A stretch of 64,000 nt of DNA from Fidelibacterota bacterium (GTDB lineage: Bacteria; Fidelibacterota; Marinisomatia; SCGC-AAA003-L08; TS1B11). Each line of letters opens with the position of its first letter. The first letter of the stretch is position 1. The notes under the pieces were generated by a model. The model did not search any database, was not told the DNA's origin, and worked only from the letters and a program-made list of their open reading frames with translations. Shown here piece after piece: positions 26,584-34,534 of this stretch. The stretch spans positions 372,001 to 436,000 of the forward strand of contig SCKI01000001.1 of the NCBI GenBank assembly GCA_004124295.1. The letters are read 5' to 3'. A program made the translations under genes and the position numbers.

Positions 26584-26604
26584 AAAAAGGGGCATTTCAG
26601 CCCC
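26584..26604 (-). terminator. intrinsic terminator of the recombinase gene
   Basis: GGGGC / GCCCC stem, 6-base loop, followed on the minus strand by TTTTT. It starts at the stop codon of the recombinase gene. Confidence 0.65.
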
Positions 26605-27203
26605 TAATCTAGACGCTCGAGGGCGTTATCGAGGTCTTGGTTGACTACAGCACTGTAAACCGATGTCGTAGATATATTCGAATGACCAAGTTGTTGCTGG
26701 ACCATCCGAAGATTATAGCCAGAGGCCTTGTACAGGTTGGTTGCGTAGGTGTGCCGAAGGCTATGGATTGAGTAGTGTGAAGGTAATCTTGCCCTCTTTG
26801 CCCACTTTTTGAACACCTGGCCCAGTCCAAACCGAGTTACTTGTTCACCACGCTTGGATGGGAACAGATATGGGCTATCTGATATCCTGTAATCCAGGTA
26901 ATCCAATACCATCTTCTTAAGGTTCAAGCTGAACTGTACGATACGATCCTTGCCCCCTTTGCCGTTACGTACATGAAGTGCGTTCTGACCCTTTTTAAGG
27001 AATAGATCTCGAACCATGAGGTTTGCTTGCTCGGATACTCGTAGACCAGTACCGAGGCCTAGTTCAACAATCAACTCATCTCGTACTGTTATTTGGGCTC
27101 CCTTATTTCGAGCAAGGGTTGCTGCATCTGATAGTGTTTTGCGTAGTTGCTTGGTTTCCTCGTCTGTGAGGTATTTCTCAGGTGTGATTATCCAGGTTGG
27201 CAT
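26604..27203 (-). CDS. catalytic-domain-only tyrosine recombinase
   Basis: 199 residues; only the catalytic domain of a XerC/D-like recombinase, with R55 (GTGLRVSE), K in NGKGGKDR, H147/R150 (HSLRHTYA), H174 (LGHSN) and Y183 all present, so it is probably active. The usual N-terminal core-binding domain is absent. Not closely related to the three tRNA-Phe integrases. It is divergent from the tiny membrane-protein operon and may serve the replicon-like block (dimer resolution or integration). Confidence 0.85.
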   Translation of the reverse strand: MPTWIITPEKYLTDEETKQLRKTLSDAATLARNKGAQITVRDELIVELGLGTGLRVSEQANLMVRDLFLKKGQNALHVRNGKGGKDRIVQFSLNLKKMVLDYLDYRISDSPYLFPSKRGEQVTRFGLGQVFKKWAKRARLPSHYSIHSLRHTYATNLYKASGYNLRMVQQQLGHSNISTTSVYSAVVNQDLDNALERLD

Positions 27204-27320
27204 AAGATGCTCCTTTCAGAGTTCTTATACCGTAATCCCCCTCGAATTGGGTATAAGAAGAATACTCTGGAGGATTCCCCTTCAGATCCAAAGATCAATC
27301 AGATAACCAAGGAGATAAAT

Positions 27321-27443
27321 ATGAATCTTATAACACTGGGCCGTGCGCTGAGGATAGGGCAAGTTGTCATCGGTAGTGTCTTGTTGGTGATGGAAGTCAC
27401 CAATATTGTTCGTTCGATTAACCAGCACCGAATCGGTGAGTGA
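27321..27443 (+). CDS. tiny membrane protein 1
   Basis: 40 residues, mostly one hydrophobic segment (RIGQVVIGSVLLVMEVTNIV). ATG after AAGGAGATAAAT, a good SD. Its last 8 bases overlap the GTG start of the next gene. First of four overlapping small membrane-protein genes. Confidence 0.6.
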   Translation: MNLITLGRALRIGQVVIGSVLLVMEVTNIVRSINQHRIGE

Positions 27444-27690
27444 AAGGCTGCCGGCTGAAGATGAGGAACGGGTGGTTGAGCTTGAGATCGGCCATATTGT
27501 GCGATCGCTGGGCATGATTGCAGGATTAGGGTTGGCCGCTGGGTTGACTCTTATCCTGGTCAGAGACTACGCGCGCTACCGGAGACAGAAAATGCTGCTT
27601 GATTCAGCCACCCAGATCTATCAAACCATCAAAGAGGAATTGCCATGGAATTGCGAGACAACGGCGTCTTCTTCACAATCCACGCCATAG
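27436..27690 (+). CDS. tiny membrane protein 2
   Basis: 84 residues, GTG start at 27436 (frame extends up to 27406). Acidic N-terminus (SERLPAEDEERVVELEIGH), one membrane segment (SLGMIAGLGLAAGLTLILV) and a basic cytoplasmic tail (RDYARYRRQK). Confidence 0.6.
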   Translation: MSERLPAEDEERVVELEIGHIVRSLGMIAGLGLAAGLTLILVRDYARYRRQKMLLDSATQIYQTIKEELPWNCETTASSSQSTP

Positions 27691-27791
27691 AGGGGGGGGT
27701 AGCGCTGCTCGGACTGGGTTTTATCATCTATTTCGGCCGCAGACTGCTCAGAGGTCCGCGGCATCCTTTGAAAGGAGAAGAAATTGTCTGA
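27645..27791 (+). CDS. tiny membrane protein 3
   Basis: 48 residues: MELRDNGVFFTIHAIEGG, membrane segment VALLGLGFIIYF, then basic GRRLLRGPRH. It overlaps the previous gene by 46 bases and the next by 8. Below normal gene-calling size, but the same membrane-segment-plus-Arg plan as its neighbours supports it. Confidence 0.55.
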   Translation: MELRDNGVFFTIHAIEGGVALLGLGFIIYFGRRLLRGPRHPLKGEEIV

Positions 27792-28038
27792 CAGGAAACT
27801 GCGCCTGCGAGTCTCCAGCAGATCCTTGGAGCGTGCCGCCAGTTTGGCCTCTAATACGGTACTCCTGGCAGCGAATGCCTATCTGTTGGGCACAGGCCTC
27901 AGGCAACAGATGCGCGCCCGGCGCGAAGTGCAGGTATCCAATACGATTCAGACTGTGGCTGAGATTGCCGGCGCCATAGCCGGTCTGGCCCAGGTGGTTA
28001 CAGCGACCCTTGATAAACACCATGTCGCGGACACCTAA
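27784..28038 (+). CDS. tiny membrane protein 4
   Basis: 84 residues with a TTG start at 27784. It has a mildly hydrophobic segment (SLASNTVLLAANAYLLGTGL), a basic patch (RQQMRARREVQ) and a second hydrophobic stretch (EIAGAIAGLAQVV). It overlaps the first zinc-ribbon gene by 17 bases, so the whole run 27321-28549 is one translationally coupled operon. Confidence 0.55.
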   Translation: MSDRKLRLRVSSRSLERAASLASNTVLLAANAYLLGTGLRQQMRARREVQVSNTIQTVAEIAGAIAGLAQVVTATLDKHHVADT

Positions 28039-28549
28039 GTCGTGGGAGCCTGAAGCCAGAAGGTATGTGGCGGATAACCTCATATGCCCATTCTGCGGGA
28101 ACACCAACGCGTTTGCCATCGACCTGAAGATTAAACACGACCTCAAGATGCGTCCTGAAGGGCTTGAAGTTGGCCTGTCCAAGGACCACTCAGATAAACT
28201 GACCCGGGCGATGGCCAAAAACCTCTGGAGGATCCTGGAGAAGGGATTTGAGGAGGGGAATCCAAAACTCAGCTGCGCCAACTGTGGTGAGAGTGACGGT
28301 ATTGATATGCACGAGGCGCTCATCAATGTCTGCTGGCAGACCGGCTGTCCCGGGTGTTTTTGGTGCGGGGAATGGCTCGAGAAATCCGAGGTCATTGAAA
28401 CCTGCCACAACTGCATTATCGATCGCCAGGGCAGTCTCGATGAGGATGCCTGCTACAACAGCTGCGAGCACTTTGAATCAGGCCTGGAGCAGGTCAGGGC
28501 CCACCATGGCTTAACCCTGGAAGGATTGAAACGAGATATGGGATATTAA
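28022..28549 (+). CDS. zinc-ribbon protein 1 of a tandem family
   Basis: 175 residues from ATG 28022. Two-part zinc ribbon: CPFCG near residue 22, then FAIDLKIKHDLKMRPEGLEV, and a second CANCG at about 88; more Cys pairs follow (CPGCFWCG, CHNC). The CxxC-beta-strands-CxxC plan is shared with the next three genes. Function unknown; nucleic-acid binding is plausible. Confidence 0.65.
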   Translation: MSRTPKSWEPEARRYVADNLICPFCGNTNAFAIDLKIKHDLKMRPEGLEVGLSKDHSDKLTRAMAKNLWRILEKGFEEGNPKLSCANCGESDGIDMHEALINVCWQTGCPGCFWCGEWLEKSEVIETCHNCIIDRQGSLDEDACYNSCEHFESGLEQVRAHHGLTLEGLKRDMGY

Positions 28550-28574
28550 CCATCACAAACAAATGGCTAGCCCC

Positions 28575-28607
28575 GGGGCCGGTGGACTGTAACGGTTTAC
28601 CGGCCCT
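28575..28607 (+). terminator. hairpin between zinc-ribbon genes 1 and 2
   Basis: GGGCCGGT / ACCGGCCC stem (8 bp) followed by TTATT; a terminator or an mRNA processing hairpin. Confidence 0.5.
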
Positions 28608-28624
28608 TATTCATTGGAGGAGAT

Positions 28625-28861
28625 ATGAGCATCACAATGATTCCCCAGCCGTCCGGCATGGTGCTGCCCAGATGCGCGGTATGCGGGAAGGATATTTTCT
28701 GCAAGGATATGGCAACAGATCAGCAGCTGTCGAGCCAGCCTAACGGAGATATTCGTATCAAGCCACTCAGCCTGCCCCTTAGCCTTGTGGGACAGGGACT
28801 GGGCAGTGACGATCTAACCTGCAGCAGTTGCCTGCTGAACGCCACTATGCGGCACCCATGA
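28625..28861 (+). CDS. zinc-ribbon protein 2 of a tandem family
   Basis: 78 residues after a strong SD (GGAGGAGATATG). CAVCG near residue 17, then NGDIRIKPLSL, then CSSC near 67. A shorter version of the family plan. It overlaps the next start by 4 bases. Confidence 0.6.
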   Translation: MSITMIPQPSGMVLPRCAVCGKDIFCKDMATDQQLSSQPNGDIRIKPLSLPLSLVGQGLGSDDLTCSSCLLNATMRHP

Positions 28862-29271
28862 AACTGATCTGCGCAAGTTGCGGCAACTATGTCCATTTTG
28901 AGGCCGAGGTAGAGATGCATCAGCCGGTGAGAGTGGCGCCCAGTGGCCTTCTTGTAGAGCCGTGCGACGCAGATGGGTACAACCACCAAGGGGGCTCTAT
29001 ACATATGGGCGTTGAGGAGCTGGTCAGTTACTGCGTGCATGATGACATGCAGACTCTGGAGATCATGCCGAATGCACAAGGGGCCAGGAACCGGTACATC
29101 ACCTGCGCCCGGTGCGGCTCATCGTCTGTCACTATCCCCTACTGTCCATGGTCGCCTCCATTGCCCTACAGCACCATGGAGGAAGAGGTGACCATTAACA
29201 GGAAGGAGTACAACTGGCTCAGAAAGGAGCGCAACAAACATGAGACTGACTTGCCCCGACTGCGTCGATAA
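28858..29271 (+). CDS. zinc-ribbon protein 3 of a tandem family
   Basis: 137 residues from ATG 28858. CASCG at residue 5, then EVEMHQPVRVAPSGLLVEPC, CARCGSSS near 82, and a basic tail (NWLRKERNKH). Its 3' end overlaps the next gene by 32 bases. Confidence 0.65.
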   Translation: MKLICASCGNYVHFEAEVEMHQPVRVAPSGLLVEPCDADGYNHQGGSIHMGVEELVSYCVHDDMQTLEIMPNAQGARNRYITCARCGSSSVTIPYCPWSPPLPYSTMEEEVTINRKEYNWLRKERNKHETDLPRLRR

Positions 29272-29503
29272 CAAAGCATTCCTGGTGCCGTTATGGGTAC
29301 GGGCCACTTTTAAGGTTGAGGATAATGGGACCGTATCGATTCTGCATGTGAGGCCATTGGAATCGCTGGAGGAAAAACTGGTGGAGCACGGCAAAACAAG
29401 CCTGGATATCACCTGCAGCGAATGTGGCGGACCGGCCGATCTATCTCTTGATGAGATAGGCCAAAGAGCACGCCTCGAAGAGCAGGCCTTGGCGGCATTA
29501 TGA
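29240..29503 (+). CDS. zinc-ribbon protein 4 of a tandem family
   Basis: 87 residues: MRLTCPDCVDNKAFLVPLWV, then NGTVSILHVRP, then TCSECGG near 60. The same layout as proteins 1-3. Overlaps the next gene by 4 bases (ATGA). Confidence 0.65.
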   Translation: MRLTCPDCVDNKAFLVPLWVRATFKVEDNGTVSILHVRPLESLEEKLVEHGKTSLDITCSECGGPADLSLDEIGQRARLEEQALAAL

Positions 29504-30315
29504 GTGACTACCAGAAACTCATCCTGACCCGGGTCAAAGACCAGATCAACGAGTGGCTTGAAACATTGAAACAGAAGCAACCTGAACTGCTGCTGACACG
29601 GCAATGGCGCATCATCTGGCTTAAAGGTTTCCGCCAAGGGCAGAACGTCATGCCGGTTATCACCTCCTGCAAGGATGGGGAGTACCTGATAGGCGAGATC
29701 CAACTGGTGCTCCCTCCGTCACTCGATCTCGATCTGGAAGCGGTGGAACTGGCTCTGAAGGAAAAGCCTTATGAGGTGCCCGCGGCAGTCACTTCAGTGC
29801 CGTCTATTGATGATCCCCTGGATCTGATCAATGATCTTGTAATAGGCATCAACGGTTTCCTGTCAGGAATGCCGCTGCCCTCAATTGATGTTGGGGCAAG
29901 TGGCGAAGGGCGCACTCTGTTTGCGCCGTTGAAAGTTCGCCCAAAAGGACAATCAACAATCCTCACAGATATTGAGCGGTCTGTTCATGAGGATATCCTG
30001 AAAAGTCCTTACCTGCCGGAATGGTTTAAATCGATTGAGAGCCGAGAGGTCAAGCATGGCGTGCTCAATAGACTGGCCGAAGGTTATACCCAGTACAGCA
30101 GGCGCAAAGGGTACTCTGCAGGACTCCAGGAGTTCTTCAAGGATTACACCGAGGTCTTACTCAACCAGAACAAACTACACCATCACTGCCCCTACAAAGG
30201 TCGAGGCGTTGAGATGGACTACAAAGGGCACTGTACTGAAGCATTTTGCTCAAAGAAGCCGCATAATGCCGTCTGCCCAGTTTCCAATCTGCGCTTCGGC
30301 GCTCTTAATCAATAA
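29500..30315 (+). CDS. hypothetical protein with Cys/His-rich C-terminus
   Basis: 271 residues. It starts MSDYQKLILTRVKDQINEWL; a mixed domain follows, then a C-terminal Cys/His cluster (HHHCPYKG, CTEAFCSKK, AVCPVSN) that may bind metal or iron-sulfur. Coupled to the zinc-ribbon gene upstream; 16 bases before the beta-clamp gene. Function unknown. Confidence 0.6.
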   Translation: MSDYQKLILTRVKDQINEWLETLKQKQPELLLTRQWRIIWLKGFRQGQNVMPVITSCKDGEYLIGEIQLVLPPSLDLDLEAVELALKEKPYEVPAAVTSVPSIDDPLDLINDLVIGINGFLSGMPLPSIDVGASGEGRTLFAPLKVRPKGQSTILTDIERSVHEDILKSPYLPEWFKSIESREVKHGVLNRLAEGYTQYSRRKGYSAGLQEFFKDYTEVLLNQNKLHHHCPYKGRGVEMDYKGHCTEAFCSKKPHNAVCPVSNLRFGALNQ

Positions 30316-30331
30316 TCAACAAGGAGATGAT

Positions 30332-31441
30332 ATGCTAAGTACCCTGCTTCGGCTGCTGCCGATGGCGGAGAAGGTGATCGATCGTAGAAGCTCTCTGTCG
30401 ATCCTTAGGAGCATCTGCATTGAGAGGGGCATCGCACGGGTCACCGATCTGGAGACGACGCTGGCCATGCCTGTACCCGATGAACGCTCTTACTGCCTGC
30501 CCGTTGCGCTGCTATCCAAAGTTCTAAAGAGCAAGCCCCACAGCCTGAAGATAGTACTGGAGGAGGGGAAGGTTAATCTGGGATATGATGGCTCGATTCT
30601 GTCCTTTAAAGGCGGCCAGGTGGACGACTTCCCGGAGCTGCCTACAGGCAAGTTCAAGCCCATGGGTATGTGGCATAGGGACGTATTCCAGGCCCTCTCC
30701 GGTCAGGCTCAATCTTGCGGCACCGATGCTCTAAAACCTGCTCTGAAGGGAGTCCATACCGATATTGCAGGTGGCCAGATGACGCTCTGTGCCACCGATA
30801 GTCATGTGCTGCGCATTCAAAATGGCCTCGACGTAAATAAGGCCAAGCCTTTCTCAGGGATTATCCCAACCGGGCCTTTAGGCCTGCTCACAAGACTGGC
30901 CAGGGGGCACACCAAGATCGGGCTTTCTGATTCTCACCTGTCATTTGCCCTGCCGGGTGATGTCACCATGTATGTGCGGCTCATTGATGAAGTCTATCCG
31001 GATGTGAAGTCGGTTGTACCTACTGAGTTCACCGGCGAAGTGGTGCTGGATAAAGACAAGGTGCTCACATTAATCAAAGCAGCCAAGCCGTTTGCCGATA
31101 AGCAGACAAAACTGTCCATCTGGGCAATTGAACGTGAGGGTGGAACGCTCAAGGTCGAGAACATGGAGGAGGATCTGTCGTGGACAGCGCCGATTCCCCT
31201 GTCACAGTTTAGAGGTGAATCTATCCGCATAGCCTTTGATCTGGGGCTGTTCGAACGCGCTCTAAAGTCTCAGCAGTCTCCAATGGTACGCTGGAAATAT
31301 GTCTCTCCCAACGCGGGCACGGTGCTCAAAGAGGAAGGCGAAGAATGGCAAAGCGGGGCCGTTACGGTCGTGATGCCCGTAAGAATTAAGGAGGAAGAAA
31401 ATGCAAAACAACGTGGTGATAGAGTCGCCGCAGCGGCTTGA
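30332..31441 (+). CDS. dnaN: DNA polymerase III beta subunit (sliding clamp), element-encoded
   Basis: 369 residues, the normal size for DnaN (about 366-370), with three clamp repeats. Recognisable pieces: RSSLSILRSICIERG (domain 1), DDFPELPTGKF, CATDSHVLRI (domain 2), DEVYPDVKSVVPTEFTGEVV, and the C-terminal strand AVTVVMPVRI. Holds the polymerase on DNA. ATG at 30332 follows AAGGAGATGAT. It is preceded by unknowns and followed by the RadC-like gene, in an operon that looks like a plasmid or phage replication module. A clamp gene on an element is rare enough to be noteworthy. Confidence 0.85.
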   Translation: MLSTLLRLLPMAEKVIDRRSSLSILRSICIERGIARVTDLETTLAMPVPDERSYCLPVALLSKVLKSKPHSLKIVLEEGKVNLGYDGSILSFKGGQVDDFPELPTGKFKPMGMWHRDVFQALSGQAQSCGTDALKPALKGVHTDIAGGQMTLCATDSHVLRIQNGLDVNKAKPFSGIIPTGPLGLLTRLARGHTKIGLSDSHLSFALPGDVTMYVRLIDEVYPDVKSVVPTEFTGEVVLDKDKVLTLIKAAKPFADKQTKLSIWAIEREGGTLKVENMEEDLSWTAPIPLSQFRGESIRIAFDLGLFERALKSQQSPMVRWKYVSPNAGTVLKEEGEEWQSGAVTVVMPVRIKEEENAKQRGDRVAAAA

Positions 31442-32192
31442 TGATGAAATCGAAGGATTTAAGCTCGACGCAGTGGATGATGAGATGAACTACACCGCAG
31501 CCAGGCTCAGGCTGTGCCGGGACTCTAGAGAAGGTGAGCCGGTCCTGTTCTACACCCAGGAACTGTCCCGGAACTTCAAGGATTCCAGAGATCCGTTCGG
31601 GAATCGGCATCTGATTAAAGTGTTTACCCCGGGACGGTTTTTAGCGGCAGCAGATGAAGTGATCACCGGGAAGTTCCAGGACACGCTCCTGGCCCACAAA
31701 GGGAAAATCCCTGACTACTCGCCCATGACCGACATACACTCAAGCCGCATGAATCTCTTCTTCGATGACCAAACCGCCCAGTTTCTGGAGGATGAGGGTG
31801 TGCAAATTGATGGCCTGACTGAGGACTTTTCGGGTATAGAGTCAGTGAGCGCAACACCGTTCATGGATGCTGTGGCGCACGATGCTTCTTTGATCAAGCG
31901 CGAACTGGCCGGCCTGAAAGGGAAACTTTCATTCCTCAAAGATGATCTGGCCGACTACCTGGAAAACATCAATGTCAGACAAGCAAGCGAGGATGTTTTT
32001 GCTGAAGCCCTGGCAAGGTCGCCTCGCGTCCCGGCAGAACTCACACAGAGTTACCTCTCGATCCGGGAGCGCATGAACAAACTGGAAGGCGAGCTGGGCC
32101 AGGTTCAGTCCACCATCTTTCAGGAAACTGCGCCGAAGATCAGATTGCCCAAGGCGATTGAGGTGCTACCGCCACTGTCTCTGGCTGTCTAG
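31401..32192 (+). CDS. hypothetical protein next to the clamp
   Basis: 263 residues, 41-base overlap with the clamp gene. Acidic and largely helical, with a probable coiled coil (IKRELAGLKGKLSFLKDDLA, about 170-190; RERMNKLEGELGQVQST). Central segments NRHLIKVFTPGRFLAAADEV and MNLFFDDQTAQFLEDEG. No family recognised. Confidence 0.6.
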   Translation: MQNNVVIESPQRLDDEIEGFKLDAVDDEMNYTAARLRLCRDSREGEPVLFYTQELSRNFKDSRDPFGNRHLIKVFTPGRFLAAADEVITGKFQDTLLAHKGKIPDYSPMTDIHSSRMNLFFDDQTAQFLEDEGVQIDGLTEDFSGIESVSATPFMDAVAHDASLIKRELAGLKGKLSFLKDDLADYLENINVRQASEDVFAEALARSPRVPAELTQSYLSIRERMNKLEGELGQVQSTIFQETAPKIRLPKAIEVLPPLSLAV

Positions 32193-32200
32193 AGGCGCCT

Positions 32201-32671
32201 ATGGATGCAACACTAACTGAAGCCTCAGATGAGGCTTTCCTGGAGGAGTACAGCCGGCGCTTTGAGATAGTATCGGGCGATGCCTTCAACAATGCCCAGC
32301 AGGTCGCCCGTCATCTCCAGGGCCTGTTGGGTGGGGCCAGGCGCGAGACTTTCGTGGCTCTCTACCTCACCCAGAAGAACGTGCTGATTGATTCGGAGAT
32401 CCTCTTCACAGGAACCGTTAACCAGGCGGCCGTTTACCCTCGTGAGATTGTCAGGTCAGCTCTGCTGAAGGATGCCTCTAACGTGATCTGTGGTCATAAC
32501 CATCCCAGCGGCAACATTAAGCCAAGCAACGATGATATCGAGATCACTCGAAAGCTGAACAAGGCACTCGATCTGCTCGATATCACCCTCCTGGACCACG
32601 TGATCATAGGAGGCGACAAATGGTTCTCATTTGCTGATCACAATCTGCTGCAGAAAGGAGGTCAACCATGA
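32201..32671 (+). CDS. RadC-like JAB-domain protein
   Basis: 156 residues consisting of the RadC/JAB1-MPN metalloprotease-like domain only: GHNHPSGNIKPSNDD (98-112) is the HxHPSG...D motif, followed by LLDHVIIGGDKWFSF. The N-terminal helix-hairpin-helix of long RadC proteins is missing, as usual for mobile-element copies. Follows the clamp and unknown gene in the same operon. Confidence 0.9.
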   Translation: MDATLTEASDEAFLEEYSRRFEIVSGDAFNNAQQVARHLQGLLGGARRETFVALYLTQKNVLIDSEILFTGTVNQAAVYPREIVRSALLKDASNVICGHNHPSGNIKPSNDDIEITRKLNKALDLLDITLLDHVIIGGDKWFSFADHNLLQKGGQP

Positions 32672-32865
32672 GGATTGGATTCGTCCATCCGGAGGAGAAT
32701 ATCAGCAACGGACATGCTGCCGGCTATCTGGATGCTGCAGAGGGTGCCAGTAGTGAAGCAACCGGATGGTCTTCATGGGCCGGAACGGTCTTCCTTCACT
32801 ACTGTACGGTGCAGGGGATCGTTGCGATTGTCCGTGATCTGGTTCACTTCTTCGGGGGACGTTAA
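32668..32865 (+). CDS. small hypothetical protein
   Basis: 65 residues, 4-base overlap with the RadC-like gene (ATGA). No motif recognised; the C-terminal third is hydrophobic (VQGIVAIVRDLVHFFGG). Last gene of the operon. Confidence 0.45.
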   Translation: MRIGFVHPEENISNGHAAGYLDAAEGASSEATGWSSWAGTVFLHYCTVQGIVAIVRDLVHFFGGR

Positions 32866-32916
32866 ATCAAATGAGGCAGGCTTGTATAGCCCGCCTACCC
32901 AACATAAATTGCCAAG

Positions 32917-33068
32917 GTAACACGATCAGTAGTCTACGATAGTACCGAGCGATTACCCAAAGCGGGAAGACTCAGGGGAAAATATCCTCTGCAGTCGCCC
33001 GTAAGGGTAGCTCGGTTATTGATCGTGTTACAACGTCGATCCTGAGTCTTGGCTGCAGAGGATTTTTT
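32917..33068 (+). ncRNA. highly structured intergenic RNA candidate
   Basis: Nested stems: a perfect 12-bp outer stem (GTAACACGATCA 32917-32928 with 33020-33031), ACCGAGC/GCTCGGT, TACCC/GGGTA, CGGG/CCCG, GACT/AGTC and AGGGG/CCTCT around an AAAATAT loop. A second region (CCTGAGTCTT, CTGCAGAGGAT, then T7) is complementary to AAGACTCAGG and ATCCTCTGCAG within the first, in crossed order, and also forms its own terminator-like hairpin. It could be a small RNA, attenuator or switch; no known class recognised. Confidence 0.55.
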
Positions 33069-33136
33069 TGTGTCCTGTTGCATGCCTGGCTCTGATTTCG
33101 ACATCAATTAGAATCTTCAACATATGGAGGTATATC

Positions 33137-33679
33137 ATGCGACATATCCATTTAGCAGCTAGTCTGGTATTGACACTTATGGTTGTGGGTTGCTCGAGCA
33201 ATTTGGCTCAAAGAGCTAAAGCACTTCCGGACTGGTATTTGAACACCCCAGATGAAGAGACAGCGCTTTATGGCATTGGTGAATTTGAAGGAGAAGATCT
33301 TGGACTTACGCGACAGGGCGCTGAGGCTGCAGCACGGGATGAAGTTGCCCGGCAGATGAATCTTAAAATAAACAACATGATTACCACTTCAAAACAGATG
33401 GCTGGCGGCGAGATCGATGCCGCAGTGGTGCGGGCAGCAAGTAATCAGATCGTCAGCCTGTCAGCGAGTCATATCAAGATTATTGAAAGAGAAGTCATCA
33501 CCTCCAAGAAAGTCTACATCGTATATGCATTGGCAAAAATGCCCATTGAATCACTCAGAGACCAAGCCAAACGCACTCTGGAGCAGGAGGAAATCAAGCG
33601 CCAACTGGATGTAGATGCAGAATTGCAGCAGATCCTGTCTTCCCAAGTGGACCAGCTGAACGGCCTGAGGGAAGAATAG
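33137..33679 (+). CDS. LPP20-like lipoprotein
   Basis: 180 residues. Lipobox VVGC, then LPDWYLNTPDEETALYGIGE and a GAEAAARDEVARQM repeat-like helix, the LPP20/FlgT-like layout of FCB envelope lipoproteins. ATG at 33137 after GGAGGTATATC. Starts a three-gene plus-strand operon of envelope proteins. Confidence 0.8.
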   Translation: MRHIHLAASLVLTLMVVGCSSNLAQRAKALPDWYLNTPDEETALYGIGEFEGEDLGLTRQGAEAAARDEVARQMNLKINNMITTSKQMAGGEIDAAVVRAASNQIVSLSASHIKIIEREVITSKKVYIVYALAKMPIESLRDQAKRTLEQEEIKRQLDVDAELQQILSSQVDQLNGLREE

Positions 33680-33686
33680 TGTAATC

Positions 33687-34523
33687 ATGGCAAAATATCT
33701 TATGGTCGTGCTGGGCCTTCTGCTAAACAGTCTTTTGGCCCAGCATGTCATTGAAACATCCCTGCCCAAACCACCCACATGGCTTAAAGAGCCGCCAACA
33801 GGGACCTATTACACTTACTACTCAGGAATCGGCTCTAGTTCTCTCTCTTTATCAGATGCCAAGGAGCAGGCTATAGCCAACGTACTCTCGGAAATAATAA
33901 TGGGTGGTGAGATTACAGCCAAGAGCCAGATTACCACTTACCAGCAGCAATCCACCCTTGGCAATCTCAGCGAGGTTACACGCGAAATCCAACAGACCGG
34001 CAGATCAACAGTTATCCAGGGGCTACAAAAAGAGGAGGAATACTGGGAGACCATATGGAAAGGCAGCGAAACCATCTACCGGTACTGGATACTCATGAAG
34101 AAGCAGAAACCAGAATATGCCGGGTATGATCTATCAGTCAAGCAGGGCTATGGCTTTGCACCTGTCTGGCGCTCAATCCTGGTCCCAGGCTGGGGACAGA
34201 TTTTTAAAGGTGAGAACACGAAAGGAATACGTCTATTAGGCACTGAGGCCATTCTCATTTCGACATTTCTGGTCAGCCAAAATCTCAGCCATAACTACAG
34301 TCGAAAGGCATCCCTGGAAAGAGATGCTGACCGCAGAACATTCTATAACCGGTTGTCCAACAGGTCCTATTCGATCGGCATGGTCAGTGGTCTTATGGCT
34401 GGAGTTGGCTATTTCTATAATGTCTTTGACGCGATAACCGGGCAGGGGGTTAAGAAATATGCCCTCACACCCATCTACGGCAGTGATTCTGATCTCGCCC
34501 TGCGTCTGACATTCAACTTTTAG
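33687..34523 (+). CDS. exported protein, LPP20-like head and DUF5683-like tail
   Basis: 278 residues. Signal peptide (LMVVLGLLLNSLLAQ), a segment like its upstream neighbour (YYTYYSGIGSSSLSLSDAKE), and a C-terminal membrane module with WRSILVPGWGQIFKGENTKG, characteristic of DUF5683. Outer- or inner-membrane location uncertain. 7 bases after the lipoprotein gene. Confidence 0.7.
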   Translation: MAKYLMVVLGLLLNSLLAQHVIETSLPKPPTWLKEPPTGTYYTYYSGIGSSSLSLSDAKEQAIANVLSEIIMGGEITAKSQITTYQQQSTLGNLSEVTREIQQTGRSTVIQGLQKEEEYWETIWKGSETIYRYWILMKKQKPEYAGYDLSVKQGYGFAPVWRSILVPGWGQIFKGENTKGIRLLGTEAILISTFLVSQNLSHNYSRKASLERDADRRTFYNRLSNRSYSIGMVSGLMAGVGYFYNVFDAITGQGVKKYALTPIYGSDSDLALRLTFNF

Positions 34524-34534
34524 GAGATTAATTG

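Noticed and set aside
28248-28514. 88-residue ORF inside zinc-ribbon gene 1
   Set aside because: Alternative frame of a clear CxxC protein; no motif.
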